From: Paenibacillus silagei
Lineage (GTDB): Bacteria; Bacillota; Bacilli; Paenibacillales; Paenibacillaceae
NCBI RefSeq assembly: GCF_017874735.1
Contig: NZ_JAGGLV010000001.1
Location: forward strand, 186,001 to 250,000
Direction: 5' to 3'
Length of the DNA stretch: 64,000 nucleotides
Part shown: piece after piece, positions 36,371 to 45,451 of the stretch
Layout of the letters: each line of letters begins with the position of its first letter
Numbering within the stretch: position 1 is the first letter of the stretch
Notes under the pieces: model-generated
What the model was told of the DNA's origin: nothing
The model's database searches: none
The model's input: the letters and a program-made list of their open reading frames with translations, nothing else
Position numbers and translations under genes: made by a program

Positions 36371-36422
36371 ATAGCCCCGCACCCATGACAGTATGTTCTG
36401 CCTATCCTGGGTGCGGGGCTAT
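36371..36422. terminator. Long-stem hairpin after mocR
   Basis: ATAGCCCCGCACCCA (36371-36385) pairs perfectly with TGGGTGCGGGGCTAT (36408-36422). There is no T-run, so termination is likely but not certain. Confidence 0.6.
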
Positions 36423-36455
36423 GCTGTTCGGATGGGAAACCCTATCCACCCCAAG

Positions 36456-36640
36456 GTCTAACGGACCGGAGAGACTTTATCCCCACGAAAATGCCACTTT
36501 TTGCAGTGTAACGGACTCAGTGGCCTTATTGTTTCAATCTGAGACGTTTCGGAGCCGAAGTCTAAAGGATAAGGCCTGTGGAGTCCGTTACTCGCCCAGT
36601 TGGCGACTTTCTTCCCAAATAAGAGCACCTCAGTCCGTTA
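36456..36640. repeat. Four-unit intergenic dyad repeat
   Basis: Forward elements beginning TAACGGAC (ACGGAC at 36461 and 36511, 50 bp apart) face two inverted ones ending GTCCGTTA (GTCCGT at 36583 and 36633, again 50 bp apart). Cores carry CTTTAT or CTTATT and the reverse. The plan and part of the sequence match 2408-2585. The rest of 36641-36818 shows no gene; a single AGTTGCTTCTACTCCACT near 36699 resembles units at 45190-45390. Confidence 0.7.
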
Positions 36641-36818
36641 CGCTAAGCCAACGCCCCTGAAGAACACCCCCGCTTAGAAAAGATGTAATTTGAAGGGGAG
36701 TTGCTTCTACTCCACTATTTTAAACCTGACACTGTACTAATTTAACCGGCCTCCTGGCCAGTGAATACCCGGCTGAAGTACCGGCGCTGATTATTCGCCT
36801 GAACGGCGGGTTCATGGC

Positions 36819-37886
36819 TCATCCGCTCTGCTGCGGCAGCCGCACGATGAACGCCGTCCCCTCTCCGGGACGGCTCGTTACGTCTACGCTGCCTTCATGG
36901 AGCTCCACGATCTTCTTCACGAGCGGGAGGCCCAGCCCGCTTCCGCTCCCGCTGCTGACGCTTCTGGACTTGTCCGCCTTATAGAACCGTTCGAAGATCC
37001 GCTCCAGCTCCTCTTCGCTCATGCCGATCCCGCTGTCCCTGACCTCCACCTCGGCCCATTCCCCCATGCTGCGTACAATGACGGTGATCCGTCCGCCCTG
37101 GGGGGTGAATTTGATGCTGTTATGCAGCAGGTTGGTCCATACCTGGCTCAGCAGATCCTGCACCGCAGTCACGGTGGTCTCCTGAAGCTCGGCCTCCACC
37201 TCGATCTCCTTGCCCAGCCACTGCGGCTCAGCAGCTAGGATCATCGCCTGCACTTGCTTATCCAGCCTATAAGGCTTCCGCTCGAACGGGAAGCTCTCTG
37301 CCTCCAGCACGGACAGCTTCAGCAGATTGTCGCTCAGGCCGGACAGACGGCGGCTCTCCGCTTCAATAATATCCAGGTAATGCTTGCGGATCTCCGGACT
37401 AAGGTTCTCCTCTTGCAGCGCGGCAGCGAATCCGCGGATCGAGGTCAGCGGCGACTGGATCTCATGGGATACGCTGGCGATGAAGTCCTGCCGCATCAGC
37501 TCCATCCGGCTCAGCTCACTCGCCATTTCGTTGATCCCTTCCACAATCCCTCCGAACTGCCGGTACTGGCCGCTGTTCTCCAGTTCAATCTTGAAGTTGC
37601 CTTGAGAGATCTGCCGCATGGCTGTAAGGATCGGCCTATAGAAGTTCTGATCCTTGCCGCGTGTAGCGAAGGCAATCATCGCCCCGCAGACGAAAAAGAT
37701 GATAATCTGCATCGCCATCACAAACAGGTGATACCCATATTCGGAGAAGGACCAGTGAAAATAATGGACCAGCAGCCTTGAGCCGAAATAGCTCCCGTTC
37801 CAGGTGATAAAGAACATGCTCAATAGTCCGGCTATAGGTCCAACTATTTTGACTTTCTCCCATATCTTCTTGGCTCTGCGCTTCAT
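36819..37886 (-). CDS. Sensor histidine kinase (HAMP-HisKA-HATPase)
   Basis: 355 residues. Two membrane segments (about 13-33 and 50-72) flank a short external loop, then a HAMP-like linker, HisKA with the phospho-accepting His in SHEIQSPLTSIRGF, and an ATPase domain with N box WTNLLHNSIKF, G1 DSGIGMS and G2 GSGSGLGLPLVKKI. The start lies 2 bp after the response-regulator stop, so they form a pair. With only a short external loop the signal may be membrane-derived. It is last in an ABC exporter - response regulator - kinase unit. Confidence 0.92.
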   Translation of the reverse strand: MKRRAKKIWEKVKIVGPIAGLLSMFFITWNGSYFGSRLLVHYFHWSFSEYGYHLFVMAMQIIIFFVCGAMIAFATRGKDQNFYRPILTAMRQISQGNFKIELENSGQYRQFGGIVEGINEMASELSRMELMRQDFIASVSHEIQSPLTSIRGFAAALQEENLSPEIRKHYLDIIEAESRRLSGLSDNLLKLSVLEAESFPFERKPYRLDKQVQAMILAAEPQWLGKEIEVEAELQETTVTAVQDLLSQVWTNLLHNSIKFTPQGGRITVIVRSMGEWAEVEVRDSGIGMSEEELERIFERFYKADKSRSVSSGSGSGLGLPLVKKIVELHEGSVDVTSRPGEGTAFIVRLPQQSG

Positions 37887-37888
37887 GC

Positions 37889-38560
37889 CTATCCCTCCAG
37901 CCGGTAGCCAAGCCCCCGGATCGTGCGAATGGAGAATCCGAATCGCTCCTGCGGAAACCGCTCGCGCAGACGGCCCACATGAACATCCAGCGTCCGCTCA
38001 TTGCCTTCGTAATCGTAGCCCCAGATCTCTTCAATCAGCCGGTCACGGGTCAGCGTCTGCCCCCGGTAACTGGCCAGCTTGAAGAGCAGCTCGAATTCCT
38101 TCAGCGGCAGCGTGAACTCGCCATGCTCGGACAGCACCTCATAGGTGGCGCGATTCATCCGCAGACTGCCAACGTTAACACTCTGGGCGGCTGAAATCTG
38201 GTAACGCTTCAGCAGGGCTTTGACCCTGGCGATCAGCACAGGCGGCTCAAACGGCTTGACCAGATAGTCGTCTGTGCCCAGCTCGAAGCCTTTGACAATC
38301 TGCGAGGTCTCCCCTTTGGCCGTCAGCATCAGAATAGGGAAATCATACCGCCCCCGCAGCTCCCGGCACAGCTCCCAGCCGTCCATATTCGGCATCATAA
38401 TATCAATGATCGCCATATCCGCCGCAGTCTCTTCGAGCAGCCGCAGCGCCTCCAGTCCGTCAGAAGCGCTCAGCACCTCGGCCATCCCTTCAGCTCTCAG
38501 GAACACTCCCACCAATTCGCGGATGTGCGGATCGTCGTCCACTACCAGTATTTTGACCAT
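37889..38560 (-). CDS. OmpR-family response regulator
   Basis: 223 residues: receiver domain with phospho-acceptor Asp in MAIIDIMMPNMDGW and the C-terminal winged helix ending RTIRGLGYRLEG. The start ATG 38560 has GGAGGG 11 nt upstream and lies inside the end of the ABC exporter frame, overlapping it by 71 bp. Partner of the kinase that follows; the ABC exporter upstream is the likeliest co-regulated target. Confidence 0.93.
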   Translation of the reverse strand: MVKILVVDDDPHIRELVGVFLRAEGMAEVLSASDGLEALRLLEETAADMAIIDIMMPNMDGWELCRELRGRYDFPILMLTAKGETSQIVKGFELGTDDYLVKPFEPPVLIARVKALLKRYQISAAQSVNVGSLRMNRATYEVLSEHGEFTLPLKEFELLFKLASYRGQTLTRDRLIEEIWGYDYEGNERTLDVHVGRLRERFPQERFGFSIRTIRGLGYRLEG

Positions 38561-40355
38561 AGTCTGTAGAACCCTCCTCTATCCCTTGGCCCAGAAGCTC
38601 AGGTGTGTTCATTTGCAGCTGCTGCTCGGCGAATTCACGGTACAGCTCATGGTCCCTCAGCAGCTCCTCATGCGTGCCTTTGCCGGTGATCCGGCCCTTC
38701 TCCATAAAAATAATCTGGTCCGCATTCACCACCGTAGCTAATCTGTGAGCAATCACAATCGTAGTCCGGCCCTGCATCAGATTGCCCAGCGCCTTCTGCA
38801 CTACGGCCTCCGACTGGCTGTCGAGGCTTGAGGTAGCCTCATCGAGCATGAGAATCTTCGGATCGCGCAGCAATGCTCTGGCGATGGCAATCCGCTGCCG
38901 CTGTCCGCCGGACAGCTTGACGCCGCGTTCACCGACATCCGTGTTGTACCCGTCCGGGAGCTCTTCAATGAAGCCGTCAGCGTAAGCCATGGCCGCAGCC
39001 CGCTTCAGCTCCTCCTTGCTGATCTCGCGGTCCAGCCCGTATCCGAGATTCTCGGCAATGGTACCGGCCAGCAGCGGACTTTCCTGTGAGACATAACCGA
39101 TTCTCTTCCGCCAGGATTTCAGAGAGAACAGCGAAGCCGGTTTGCCGTCCAGCCGGATGACTCCGCCCTGCGGCTCATAGAACCGTTCCAGCAGCGAGAA
39201 CAGGGTTGTTTTACCGCCGCCGCTCGGGCCGACAATGGCAGTCACCTGCCCCGGCTGCATAGTGAAGCTTACCTTGCTGAGAACCTTCTCGCCCGTCTTG
39301 TATCCGAAGCTGAGATCTTCCACTGCAATCGGACCCTCTGTGCCCTCAGCCTCTTCCACACCTTCATACACCTCTTCCTCTGCAGCAAGGGTCTCAATGA
39401 TCCGCTCGGAGGCACCCTTGGCCTTCTGGAGCTGGGTAAAGAATTGCGTCAGCTGTGTCAGCGGCATAATAATCTGAATCAGATACAGAATAAAGGCGAC
39501 CAATTCACCGGCAGTGAGCACCCCTGAGGATACCAGCATCCCGCCATAGCCGATAATGACCACCAGCAGCATCATGAAGACGAAGGAGATCAGCGGGCTG
39601 ATCAGGGCGCTGATCTTGCCTTCACGAATCCCGAAGCCCAGCAGGTTCATAATCCCTTTCCGTCCCGCTTCATACTCCTTTTGCTCCGCTCCCGAGGATT
39701 TCACCAGCCGGATTTCGGACAACACACCGCTGAGCACAGCGGTGAAGGAGGCCGTCTCGTCCTGCGTGCCTTTGGAGATCTTGTACATCTGCCGTCCCAG
39801 CGGCACCAGAATGAGCGCCGACAGCGGGAGCACCGTGAACAGCACCAGCGTCATTTTCCAGTTCAGATAGAACAGCACCAGGACAGAGCCGACAATGGAG
39901 ATGAGGCCGGTGAACAGACTGGCCAGATGCTCCGAGATCAGTGTCTTGAGAATTCCTGTATCATTAGTCATCCGGCTGACGCTCTCGCCTGTCCGGTTCT
40001 CATTGTAGTAGGAGACGGGCAGCACCAGGAATTTGCGCCACAGCCTGTCACGAAGCCCGGCCACAACTTTTTGCCCGATGGCATTCAAAAGATAGATCGA
40101 GACTCCGCCGGCCACGGTCTGCGCAATGAACGCTCCGGCGATGCCGGCAATCTGCAGCTTGCTGACAGAAGCCAGCGAGAAGCCGTCCACCAGATTCTTC
40201 GTGAACATGGGAATGACCAGACCGACCAGGGTCGAAATGATGCTGAGGCCAAGGGCCAGCGCCAGCAGCAGATAAGATGGCTTGGTTTCGTGCAGCAGCT
40301 TCAGGAACGGCCTCATGGCCGCGCCCTGCTTCTGCGGTGCTTGCTTGTTTGTCAT
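38490..40355 (-). CDS. ABC exporter, fused membrane and ATPase domains (MDR type)
   Basis: 621 residues: six-helix transmembrane domain (about 25-320) and ATPase with Walker A GPSGGGKTTL, signature LSGGQRQRIAIARAL and Walker B LMLDEATSSLD. It works as a homodimer or with a partner not present here. Start ATG 40355 with AAGGGGA. After the ATPase the frame runs about 45 residues with no family character and overlaps the response regulator by 71 bp, which is unusual and may reflect a lost stop codon. Confidence 0.92.
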   Translation of the reverse strand: MTNKQAPQKQGAAMRPFLKLLHETKPSYLLLALALGLSIISTLVGLVIPMFTKNLVDGFSLASVSKLQIAGIAGAFIAQTVAGGVSIYLLNAIGQKVVAGLRDRLWRKFLVLPVSYYNENRTGESVSRMTNDTGILKTLISEHLASLFTGLISIVGSVLVLFYLNWKMTLVLFTVLPLSALILVPLGRQMYKISKGTQDETASFTAVLSGVLSEIRLVKSSGAEQKEYEAGRKGIMNLLGFGIREGKISALISPLISFVFMMLLVVIIGYGGMLVSSGVLTAGELVAFILYLIQIIMPLTQLTQFFTQLQKAKGASERIIETLAAEEEVYEGVEEAEGTEGPIAVEDLSFGYKTGEKVLSKVSFTMQPGQVTAIVGPSGGGKTTLFSLLERFYEPQGGVIRLDGKPASLFSLKSWRKRIGYVSQESPLLAGTIAENLGYGLDREISKEELKRAAAMAYADGFIEELPDGYNTDVGERGVKLSGGQRQRIAIARALLRDPKILMLDEATSSLDSQSEAVVQKALGNLMQGRTTIVIAHRLATVVNADQIIFMEKGRITGKGTHEELLRDHELYREFAEQQLQMNTPELLGQGIEEGSTDYGQNTGSGRRSAHPRIGGSVPES

Positions 40356-40595
40356 AAGGAATCCCCTTTTCCGGCAGATAGATGTATGGAGCAGTGGCGC
40401 CCCGCTTCCGCCTTAGAACCCAGAATAACTGACCTATGTAAACTGAAGTTAAACAGATATTTTGCCATTGATTTGTAGTTCCCCATAAAAGTTGGTTTGT
40501 ATACCTTTTCAACAAATGTTACAGTGATATCAGCGGCATCATAAGACGGCCACAGCAAGAATGCAAGGCATCCTAGCGGGAAAGGAGTGCAACGT

Positions 40596-41813
40596 TTGCG
40601 GGATCAATCCGATAAGCAGCTGTCTTTCACCTCTCTGAAATGGTTCAACTTCTTCGTATATGGAACGGTTGTCCTCTTCACCAGCTTCTTTCCCTTATAT
40701 CTGCAGGATGTAGGGATGAATAAGCTGGAGATCGGGAGCCTGATGTCTGTAGGCGCACTGGTCTCCATTATTGCCAACCCCTTCTGGGGCATCTGGAGTG
40801 ACCGGTATCAGAATATCCGGCGGATTGTCCTCGTCATGCTGACGGGAACGCTGGTCTTGACCCAACTTGTCTTTCAGGCGAATACATATGAAATGATCTA
40901 CATATCCATTCTGTTCTTCTATTTCTTCCAGGGGCCCCTGTTCGCCCAGAGCAACACAATGATTCTCAGCTATATTGACGGAACCAGCCGCAGCTTTGGC
41001 TCTTTCCGGCTATGGGGATCACTAGGCTGGGCTTTCACCGCCATCCTTGCCGGTCCCGTAATTGAATGGGCCGGCATCTCTGTGCTGTCCTATCTGTTTG
41101 CATCACTGCTCTGTGCGGCGATGATTGCACTAATCACGCTGCCGAAGCTGGACCATTCGATCGGAATTGCCCCCTTGCCCTTCAAAGGCATGAGCCAGAT
41201 CTTCCATAACCCGTTCTTCCTGTGCTTCATCCTCTTCGGCATCCTGGTCTCGATTCCGAATACGATGAATAACACCTTTGTGTCACTGTACATCACGGAG
41301 CTGGGAGGAAGCAAGACCATGATCGGTCTCGCAGTGTTCCTGTCCTCCATCCTGGAGATGGGAGTGCTGCTCCTATGCAATTACGTTCTCCGGCGCAAAA
41401 TCTCTGTCCTGCTCGCCTCGCTCACGCTGGTCAGCGCGCTGTTCTTCCTGCGGTGGTGGCTGATGGCCGATGCAACGACTCCGCTGCAGGTTGCACTTAT
41501 TCAGGTGCTGCACTCCATTACCTTCGGCGGCTTCTTCTATGTCGGAACCCAGCTGACTATGCTGCTGGTGCCAAAGCCCTACCGTTCCTCGGGACAGGCT
41601 CTCTACACGCTCACCTGGAGCGGAATCTCCGGAATTCTTGGCGGCGTCCTCGGCGGCTGGATGTATCAGACCCTCGGCGCGCAGACGATGTATCAATCCG
41701 GTGCGCTTCTTGCCCTGTTCGGGGCGATCGGCTTCGGAATGATGTGGCTCACTGTCATTCGCGGCAGCTACCGCCCTCCGGCTGATCCCGAGGACGAGCT
41801 GGCGGAAGACTAG
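40596..41813 (+). CDS. MFS transporter (MFS_1-like)
   Basis: 405 residues, twelve predicted helices. The TM2-3 loop is WGIWSDRYQNIRRIV (the MFS motif A position), and RLWGSLGWAFTAILAG resembles the LacY-like/nucleoside-type MFS_1_like group. The start is TTG 40596 with AAAGGAG 8 nt upstream; the GTG at 40587 overlaps that site. It is divergent from the ABC exporter. Substrate unknown. The 240 bp upstream show nothing I can call. Confidence 0.85.
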   Translation: MRDQSDKQLSFTSLKWFNFFVYGTVVLFTSFFPLYLQDVGMNKLEIGSLMSVGALVSIIANPFWGIWSDRYQNIRRIVLVMLTGTLVLTQLVFQANTYEMIYISILFFYFFQGPLFAQSNTMILSYIDGTSRSFGSFRLWGSLGWAFTAILAGPVIEWAGISVLSYLFASLLCAAMIALITLPKLDHSIGIAPLPFKGMSQIFHNPFFLCFILFGILVSIPNTMNNTFVSLYITELGGSKTMIGLAVFLSSILEMGVLLLCNYVLRRKISVLLASLTLVSALFFLRWWLMADATTPLQVALIQVLHSITFGGFFYVGTQLTMLLVPKPYRSSGQALYTLTWSGISGILGGVLGGWMYQTLGAQTMYQSGALLALFGAIGFGMMWLTVIRGSYRPPADPEDELAED

Positions 41814-41825
41814 GAATACGCACAA

Positions 41826-41930
41826 GTGGAGACGGCTTTGCCGTCCTTTAATGGGACGGTACCGTTTCAGCGAGAAATAGAAGGATAATTTATAGCGTCA
41901 TATAAATTCTTATATTTGGATACAGCAAAC
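41826..41930. repeat. Dispersed ~100-bp intergenic repeat, copy 1
   Basis: A nested hairpin (ACGGC-TTTGCCGTCC / GGGACGGTACCGTTTC) followed by CAGCGAGAAA and an AT-rich second hairpin containing AATTTATA/TATAAATT. The same sequence, hairpin plus tail, is at 48226-48328, and the hairpin alone at 43775-43823. Confidence 0.8.
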
Positions 41931-41968
41931 AGGCTTGGCCTCCCGGCGGGAGACCAAGCCTGTTTGCT
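41924..41968 (-). terminator. glnS terminator
   Basis: AGCAAACAGGCTTGG pairs with CCAAGCCTGTTTGCT (15 bp) around a GC-rich inner stem CTCCC/GGGAG, 15 bp after the glnS stop. Confidence 0.85.
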
Positions 41969-41982
41969 TATATGCAGCTCTT

Positions 41983-43695
41983 CTAGCCTTTTTTGGGCTG
42001 GAAGGAGCTTTTGAGGGATACAATCAGATTGAACACCAGATGCTCCGGCGACGAATACTTGCTGTCTACGTTGAAGTACCCGTGACGGAAGAACTGGAAC
42101 TTGTCCTGCGCCACACTGTTCTTCAGCCCAGGCTCCACGAAGCCCTGCAGGATCTCGATGGACTTCGGATTCAGCTGATCCAGGAAGGTTGGCTCCGGCT
42201 TGTCAGCGGAAGCTTCCAGACCTTCTACTTCAGCATCCGTCTCCGCCTCTTCGGCAGAGATCAGCGGCTCATACAGGCGGAATTCCGCCGGTACAGCCTG
42301 GCCTGCATCTACCCAGTGCAGCGTTCCCTTAACCTTGCGGCCGGTGAAGCCGCTGCCGCTCTTCGTCTCAGGATCATAGGTACAGTGCAGCTCCACCACT
42401 TCGCCGTTCTCGTCCTTGATGAAGTCGTTGCACTTGATGAAATAAGCATTCTTGAGACGCACTTCATTGCCGGGAAACAAGCGGAAATACTTATTCGGCG
42501 GAATCTCCATGAAGTCATCGCGTTCAATATAGATCTCACGGGAGAACGGAATCTGGCGGTTGCCCATCTCAGGGTTCTCCACATTGTTCTCAATTTCGAA
42601 GTATTCGGTCTCGCCTTCCGGATAATTCGTAATAACCACCTTCAGCGGCCGCAGCACAGACATCGTCCGGGGAACCGTCAGCTTGAGATCTTCACGGATG
42701 AAGTGCTCCAGCATCTGCAGGTCCACCAGCCCCTGGCTTTTCGAGATACCGGTCTCATGCACGAAGCTGCGGATGGCCTCCGGTGTATAGCCGCGGCGGC
42801 GCAGCCCGGAGATCGTCGGCATGCGGGGATCATCCCAGCCGTCCACATGGCCTTCATCGACCAGCAGCTTCAGCTTGCGCTTACTCGTAACGGTCTGGGC
42901 CAGATTAAGGCGTCCGAATTCATATTGATGCGGTGCAGCCTCCATGTCACATTCCGCGACAACCCAGTCATAGAACGGGCGCTGGTCCTCGAACTCCAGG
43001 GAACAGAGGGAATGGGTGACATGCTCAATGGCATCCTCCAGCGGATGTGCGAAGGTATACATCGGATAAATGCACCATGCGTCGCCCGTATTATGGTGAT
43101 GGGAGTGGGAGATCCGGTAAATGACCGGGTCCCGCAGATTGATGTTAGGAGAGGACATGTCAATTTTGGCGCGCAGAACCTTCTCGCCGTCCTTGAATTC
43201 TCCCGCCTTCATACGGTGGAACAGATCAAGGTTCTCTTCCACCCCGCGCTCGCGGTAAGGGCTGTTCTGCCCCGGCTCCGTCAGGGTTCCCCGGAATTCA
43301 CGGATCTGCTCGGCGCTGAGATCATCGACATAGGCCTTGCCCTTCTTGATCAGCAGCTCGGCCCGCGCATACATCTCCCCGAAATAATCCGAGGCGAACC
43401 GCAGCTCCTCCCATTCATACCCGAGCCATTTCACATCCTCCTGGATGGAATTGACATACTCGGTATCTTCCTTGAGCGGATTCGTATCATCGAATCTCAG
43501 ATGGGTCTTGCCGCCGAACTCATCCGCCAGCGTGAAGTTAATCCAGATCGCCTTGGCATGTCCGATATGTAAATAACCGTTCGGCTCCGGCGGAAAGCGG
43601 GTGACGACTTCCTTAACCTTACCCGAGCGGAGATCTTCGGTAATGACGTTCTTAATGAAATTGGAGGGTGTACCCTGGTTCTCCACATTGATCAA
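41983..43695 (-). CDS. glnS: Glutaminyl-tRNA synthetase
   Basis: Class I aminoacyl-tRNA synthetase charging tRNA-Gln. 570 residues, the normal length. The HIGH motif lies in [16 protein letters not shown], and the KMSKS-equivalent is [10 protein letters not shown]. The C-terminal beta-barrel anticodon domains are complete. Many Firmicutes lack GlnRS and use the GatCAB amidotransferase route, so its presence is a lineage marker (it occurs in Paenibacillus) and is often attributed to transfer. No T-box leader is seen upstream. Confidence 0.96.
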   Translation of the reverse strand: MINVENQGTPSNFIKNVITEDLRSGKVKEVVTRFPPEPNGYLHIGHAKAIWINFTLADEFGGKTHLRFDDTNPLKEDTEYVNSIQEDVKWLGYEWEELRFASDYFGEMYARAELLIKKGKAYVDDLSAEQIREFRGTLTEPGQNSPYRERGVEENLDLFHRMKAGEFKDGEKVLRAKIDMSSPNINLRDPVIYRISHSHHHNTGDAWCIYPMYTFAHPLEDAIEHVTHSLCSLEFEDQRPFYDWVVAECDMEAAPHQYEFGRLNLAQTVTSKRKLKLLVDEGHVDGWDDPRMPTISGLRRRGYTPEAIRSFVHETGISKSQGLVDLQMLEHFIREDLKLTVPRTMSVLRPLKVVITNYPEGETEYFEIENNVENPEMGNRQIPFSREIYIERDDFMEIPPNKYFRLFPGNEVRLKNAYFIKCNDFIKDENGEVVELHCTYDPETKSGSGFTGRKVKGTLHWVDAGQAVPAEFRLYEPLISAEEAETDAEVEGLEASADKPEPTFLDQLNPKSIEILQGFVEPGLKNSVAQDKFQFFRHGYFNVDSKYSSPEHLVFNLIVSLKSSFQPKKG

Positions 43696-43774
43696 CCTTT
43701 CATTCTGTAATATAACTACTTCCTTGTATGAACATGTTTCCTATTAATATACCCGTTAAGCCGGGAATGTTCAA

Positions 43775-43823
43775 CAAGCGGAAACGGCATTGCCGTCCTT
43801 TTAAAGGACGGTACCGTTTCAGC
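43775..43823. repeat. Dispersed intergenic hairpin repeat, copy 2
   Basis: CAAGCGGAAACGG with TTGCCGTCC/GGACGGTA and CCGTTTCAGC: the nested hairpin of the 41826 and 48226 repeats without the AT-rich tail. Here it lies between the divergent glnS and 43901 genes, so it is not simply a terminator of a known gene. Confidence 0.75.
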
Positions 43824-43900
43824 TCCGCATCCTTTGACTTCTCTCCCGGCGATGGAGTAGCATGATAAATATAGGAATATTAAGCTAAAGGGGGATGCTT

Positions 43901-44146
43901 ATGCAACCGGTAAAACTGCCTAAAGAGCAGCGGGAGATGCTTAATGAGAATATCCGTGCCTACTTCGAGGCGGAGCGCGGGGAAACGATCGGCCACCTGG
44001 CCGCAGACAATCTGTTGGAGTTCTTCCTGAAGGAGCTGGGGCCGGCGATTTACAACGGGGCGCTTAGCGACTGCCGCACGCTTGCTCTTCAGCGCATGCA
44101 AGCCCTTGAGGAAGATATCTACGCCTTGGAGTGGCAGAAGCGTTAG
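43901..44146 (+). CDS. DUF2164-family protein
   Basis: 81 residues from ATG 43901; AAAGGGGG is 6 nt before it, while ATG 43895 directly abuts the ribosome site. The sequence LPKEQREMLNENIRAYF...GHLAADNLLEFFLKELGPAIYN matches the DUF2164 family of small helical proteins of unknown role. No cysteine-rich or membrane region. A GNAT gene follows after 42 bp in the same direction, possibly the same transcript. Confidence 0.85.
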   Translation: MQPVKLPKEQREMLNENIRAYFEAERGETIGHLAADNLLEFFLKELGPAIYNGALSDCRTLALQRMQALEEDIYALEWQKR

Positions 44147-44188
44147 TTCAGCGAGGCTTATAACTCACAACGCATAGGGGGCTGCCAC

Positions 44189-44737
44189 ATGTTTAATTAT
44201 GTCATAGATGAAGAGCTGAAGCTGAAGCTGCTCATGCCGGAGCATGCCCGTCAGATGTTCGCCCTGGTGGAACGCTCCCGCCACCGGCTCAGGCAGTGGC
44301 TGCCTTGGGTGGATGGCGTAGCCGAGCAGGCTCATCTTACCACGTTCATCAAGAACTCCGTGAAGCAGGGAATTGATAACGGCGGCTTCACTGCCGGACT
44401 GTGGGTCCGGGAGGAATTGGCCGGAATTATCGGCTATCACGAGATTGACTGGCATAACCGCTCGGTCGGCATCGGCTACTGGCTGGGCGAAGGCTATGAG
44501 GGACAAGGCTATATGACCAGCGCCTGCCGGGTCTTTGTCGATTACGCCCTGCTGGAGCTTGAGCTGAACCGCATCGAGATCCGCTGTGCCACAGGCAATC
44601 TGGCCAGCAGAGCGATCCCCGAACGGCTGGGATTTATCTTCGAAGGGGTCATCCGCCAGGCTGAGAAGCTGCCTAGTGGTTATGTGAACCATGCAGTGTA
44701 CGGCCTGCTGCGCAGCGAATGGAAGCTGCTGGCCTGA
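44189..44737 (+). CDS. RimJ/RimL-like GNAT acetyltransferase
   Basis: 182 residues, similar in plan to ribosomal-protein serine acetyltransferases and B. subtilis YdaF: RHRLRQWLPWVDGV near residue 30, IGYWLGEGYEGQGYMTSACR (acetyl-CoA motif, Q/GxGxM), RIEIRCATGNLASRAIPERLGFIFEG, and a short C-terminal strand VYGLL. The substrate may be a protein N-terminus or small amine. Start ATG 44189 with AGGGGGC 6 nt upstream. Downstream begins repeat array 4. Confidence 0.9.
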   Translation: MFNYVIDEELKLKLLMPEHARQMFALVERSRHRLRQWLPWVDGVAEQAHLTTFIKNSVKQGIDNGGFTAGLWVREELAGIIGYHEIDWHNRSVGIGYWLGEGYEGQGYMTSACRVFVDYALLELELNRIEIRCATGNLASRAIPERLGFIFEGVIRQAEKLPSGYVNHAVYGLLRSEWKLLA

Positions 44738-44809
44738 GCGGGGAGGGCTGCCGATAATAGAGCACAGGTGCGGTGCGCGGAGCATACAGGGGAACGGGTC
44801 GGTCGGGTC

Positions 44810-45180
44810 GGCGGATTCAGGGGCATTTCTGCCCCTCATTTCCGCTCCCGGCCCGCTTTCGGCGGATTCAGGGGCATTTCTGCTCCTCATTTCCGCTCCC
44901 GGCCCACTTTTGGCGGATTCAGGGGCATTTCTGCCCCTCATTTCCGCTCCCCGCCCGCTTTTGGCGGATTCAGGGGCATTTCTGCTCCTCATTTCCGCTC
45001 CCGGCCCACTTTCGGCGGATTCAGGGGCATTTCTGCTCCTCATTTCCGCGACCAGCCCACTTTTGGCGGATTCGGGGGCATTTCTGCCCCTCATTTCCGC
45101 GACCAGCCCACTTTCGGCGGATTCAGGGGCATTTCTGCCCCTCATTTCCGCTCCCGGCCCGCTTTTGGCGGATTCAGGAG
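44810..45180. repeat. Tandem hairpin-repeat array 4 (exact 51-bp period)
   Basis: Units start at 44810, 44861, 44912, 44963, 45014, 45065, 45116 and 45167 (partial). Each contains GGCGGATTC, then the hairpin AGGGGCA-TTTC-TGCCCCT and CATTTCCGC, so GCGGA/TCCGC gives an outer stem, and a 16-bp linker CCCGGCCCRCTTTY. Some units have TGCTCCT instead of TGCCCCT, which keeps pairing as G-U in RNA. The 17-residue repeated reading frames are by-products. It lies between convergent genes. Confidence 0.95.
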
Positions 45181-45189
45181 CACCGATAT

Positions 45190-45390
45190 AGTTGGATTTT
45201 GTCCACTTACTGATGAACGATTGGCCCGTGCGCGGACTGGAGTTGGATAAATAACACTTAATTTATCACCTTTCGTCTAACAGGGCTGGAACTAACTATT
45301 TTAGTTGCTCTTTTTCCACTTGTTTTCGGTTATTTGCCAGAAGTAGGCGAGATAAGATACGTTTCTCCACTTGTTTACTTGAAGGGCGGG
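45190..45390. repeat. Degenerate 51-bp repeat cluster next to array 4
   Basis: Elements of the form AGTTG, then seven bases, then TCCACTT recur: TCCACTT-like boxes at 45202, 45253 (AACACTT), 45315 and 45366, spaced 51, 62 and 51 bp. AGTTG precedes by 12 bp in the first three. Different sequence from array 4, but the same period. Confidence 0.6.
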
Positions 45391-45451
45391 TTGAGGGCGG
45401 CGGAGAGACAGAGTAGCATGTGCAGGTGTGGAGTGGAGAAGGAAAAGTGTC

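Noticed and set aside
41935..43572. 545-residue plus-strand frame opposite glnS
   Set aside because: Antisense shadow; glnS is certain from its catalytic motifs.
43696..43900. T-box leader upstream of glnS
   Set aside because: No T-box sequence or specifier structure is seen; only the dispersed hairpin repeat.
44691..45250. Four overlapping frames with a 17-residue repeat across array 4
   Set aside because: A 51-bp period gives repeated frames in every phase; no ribosome site and no known domain.
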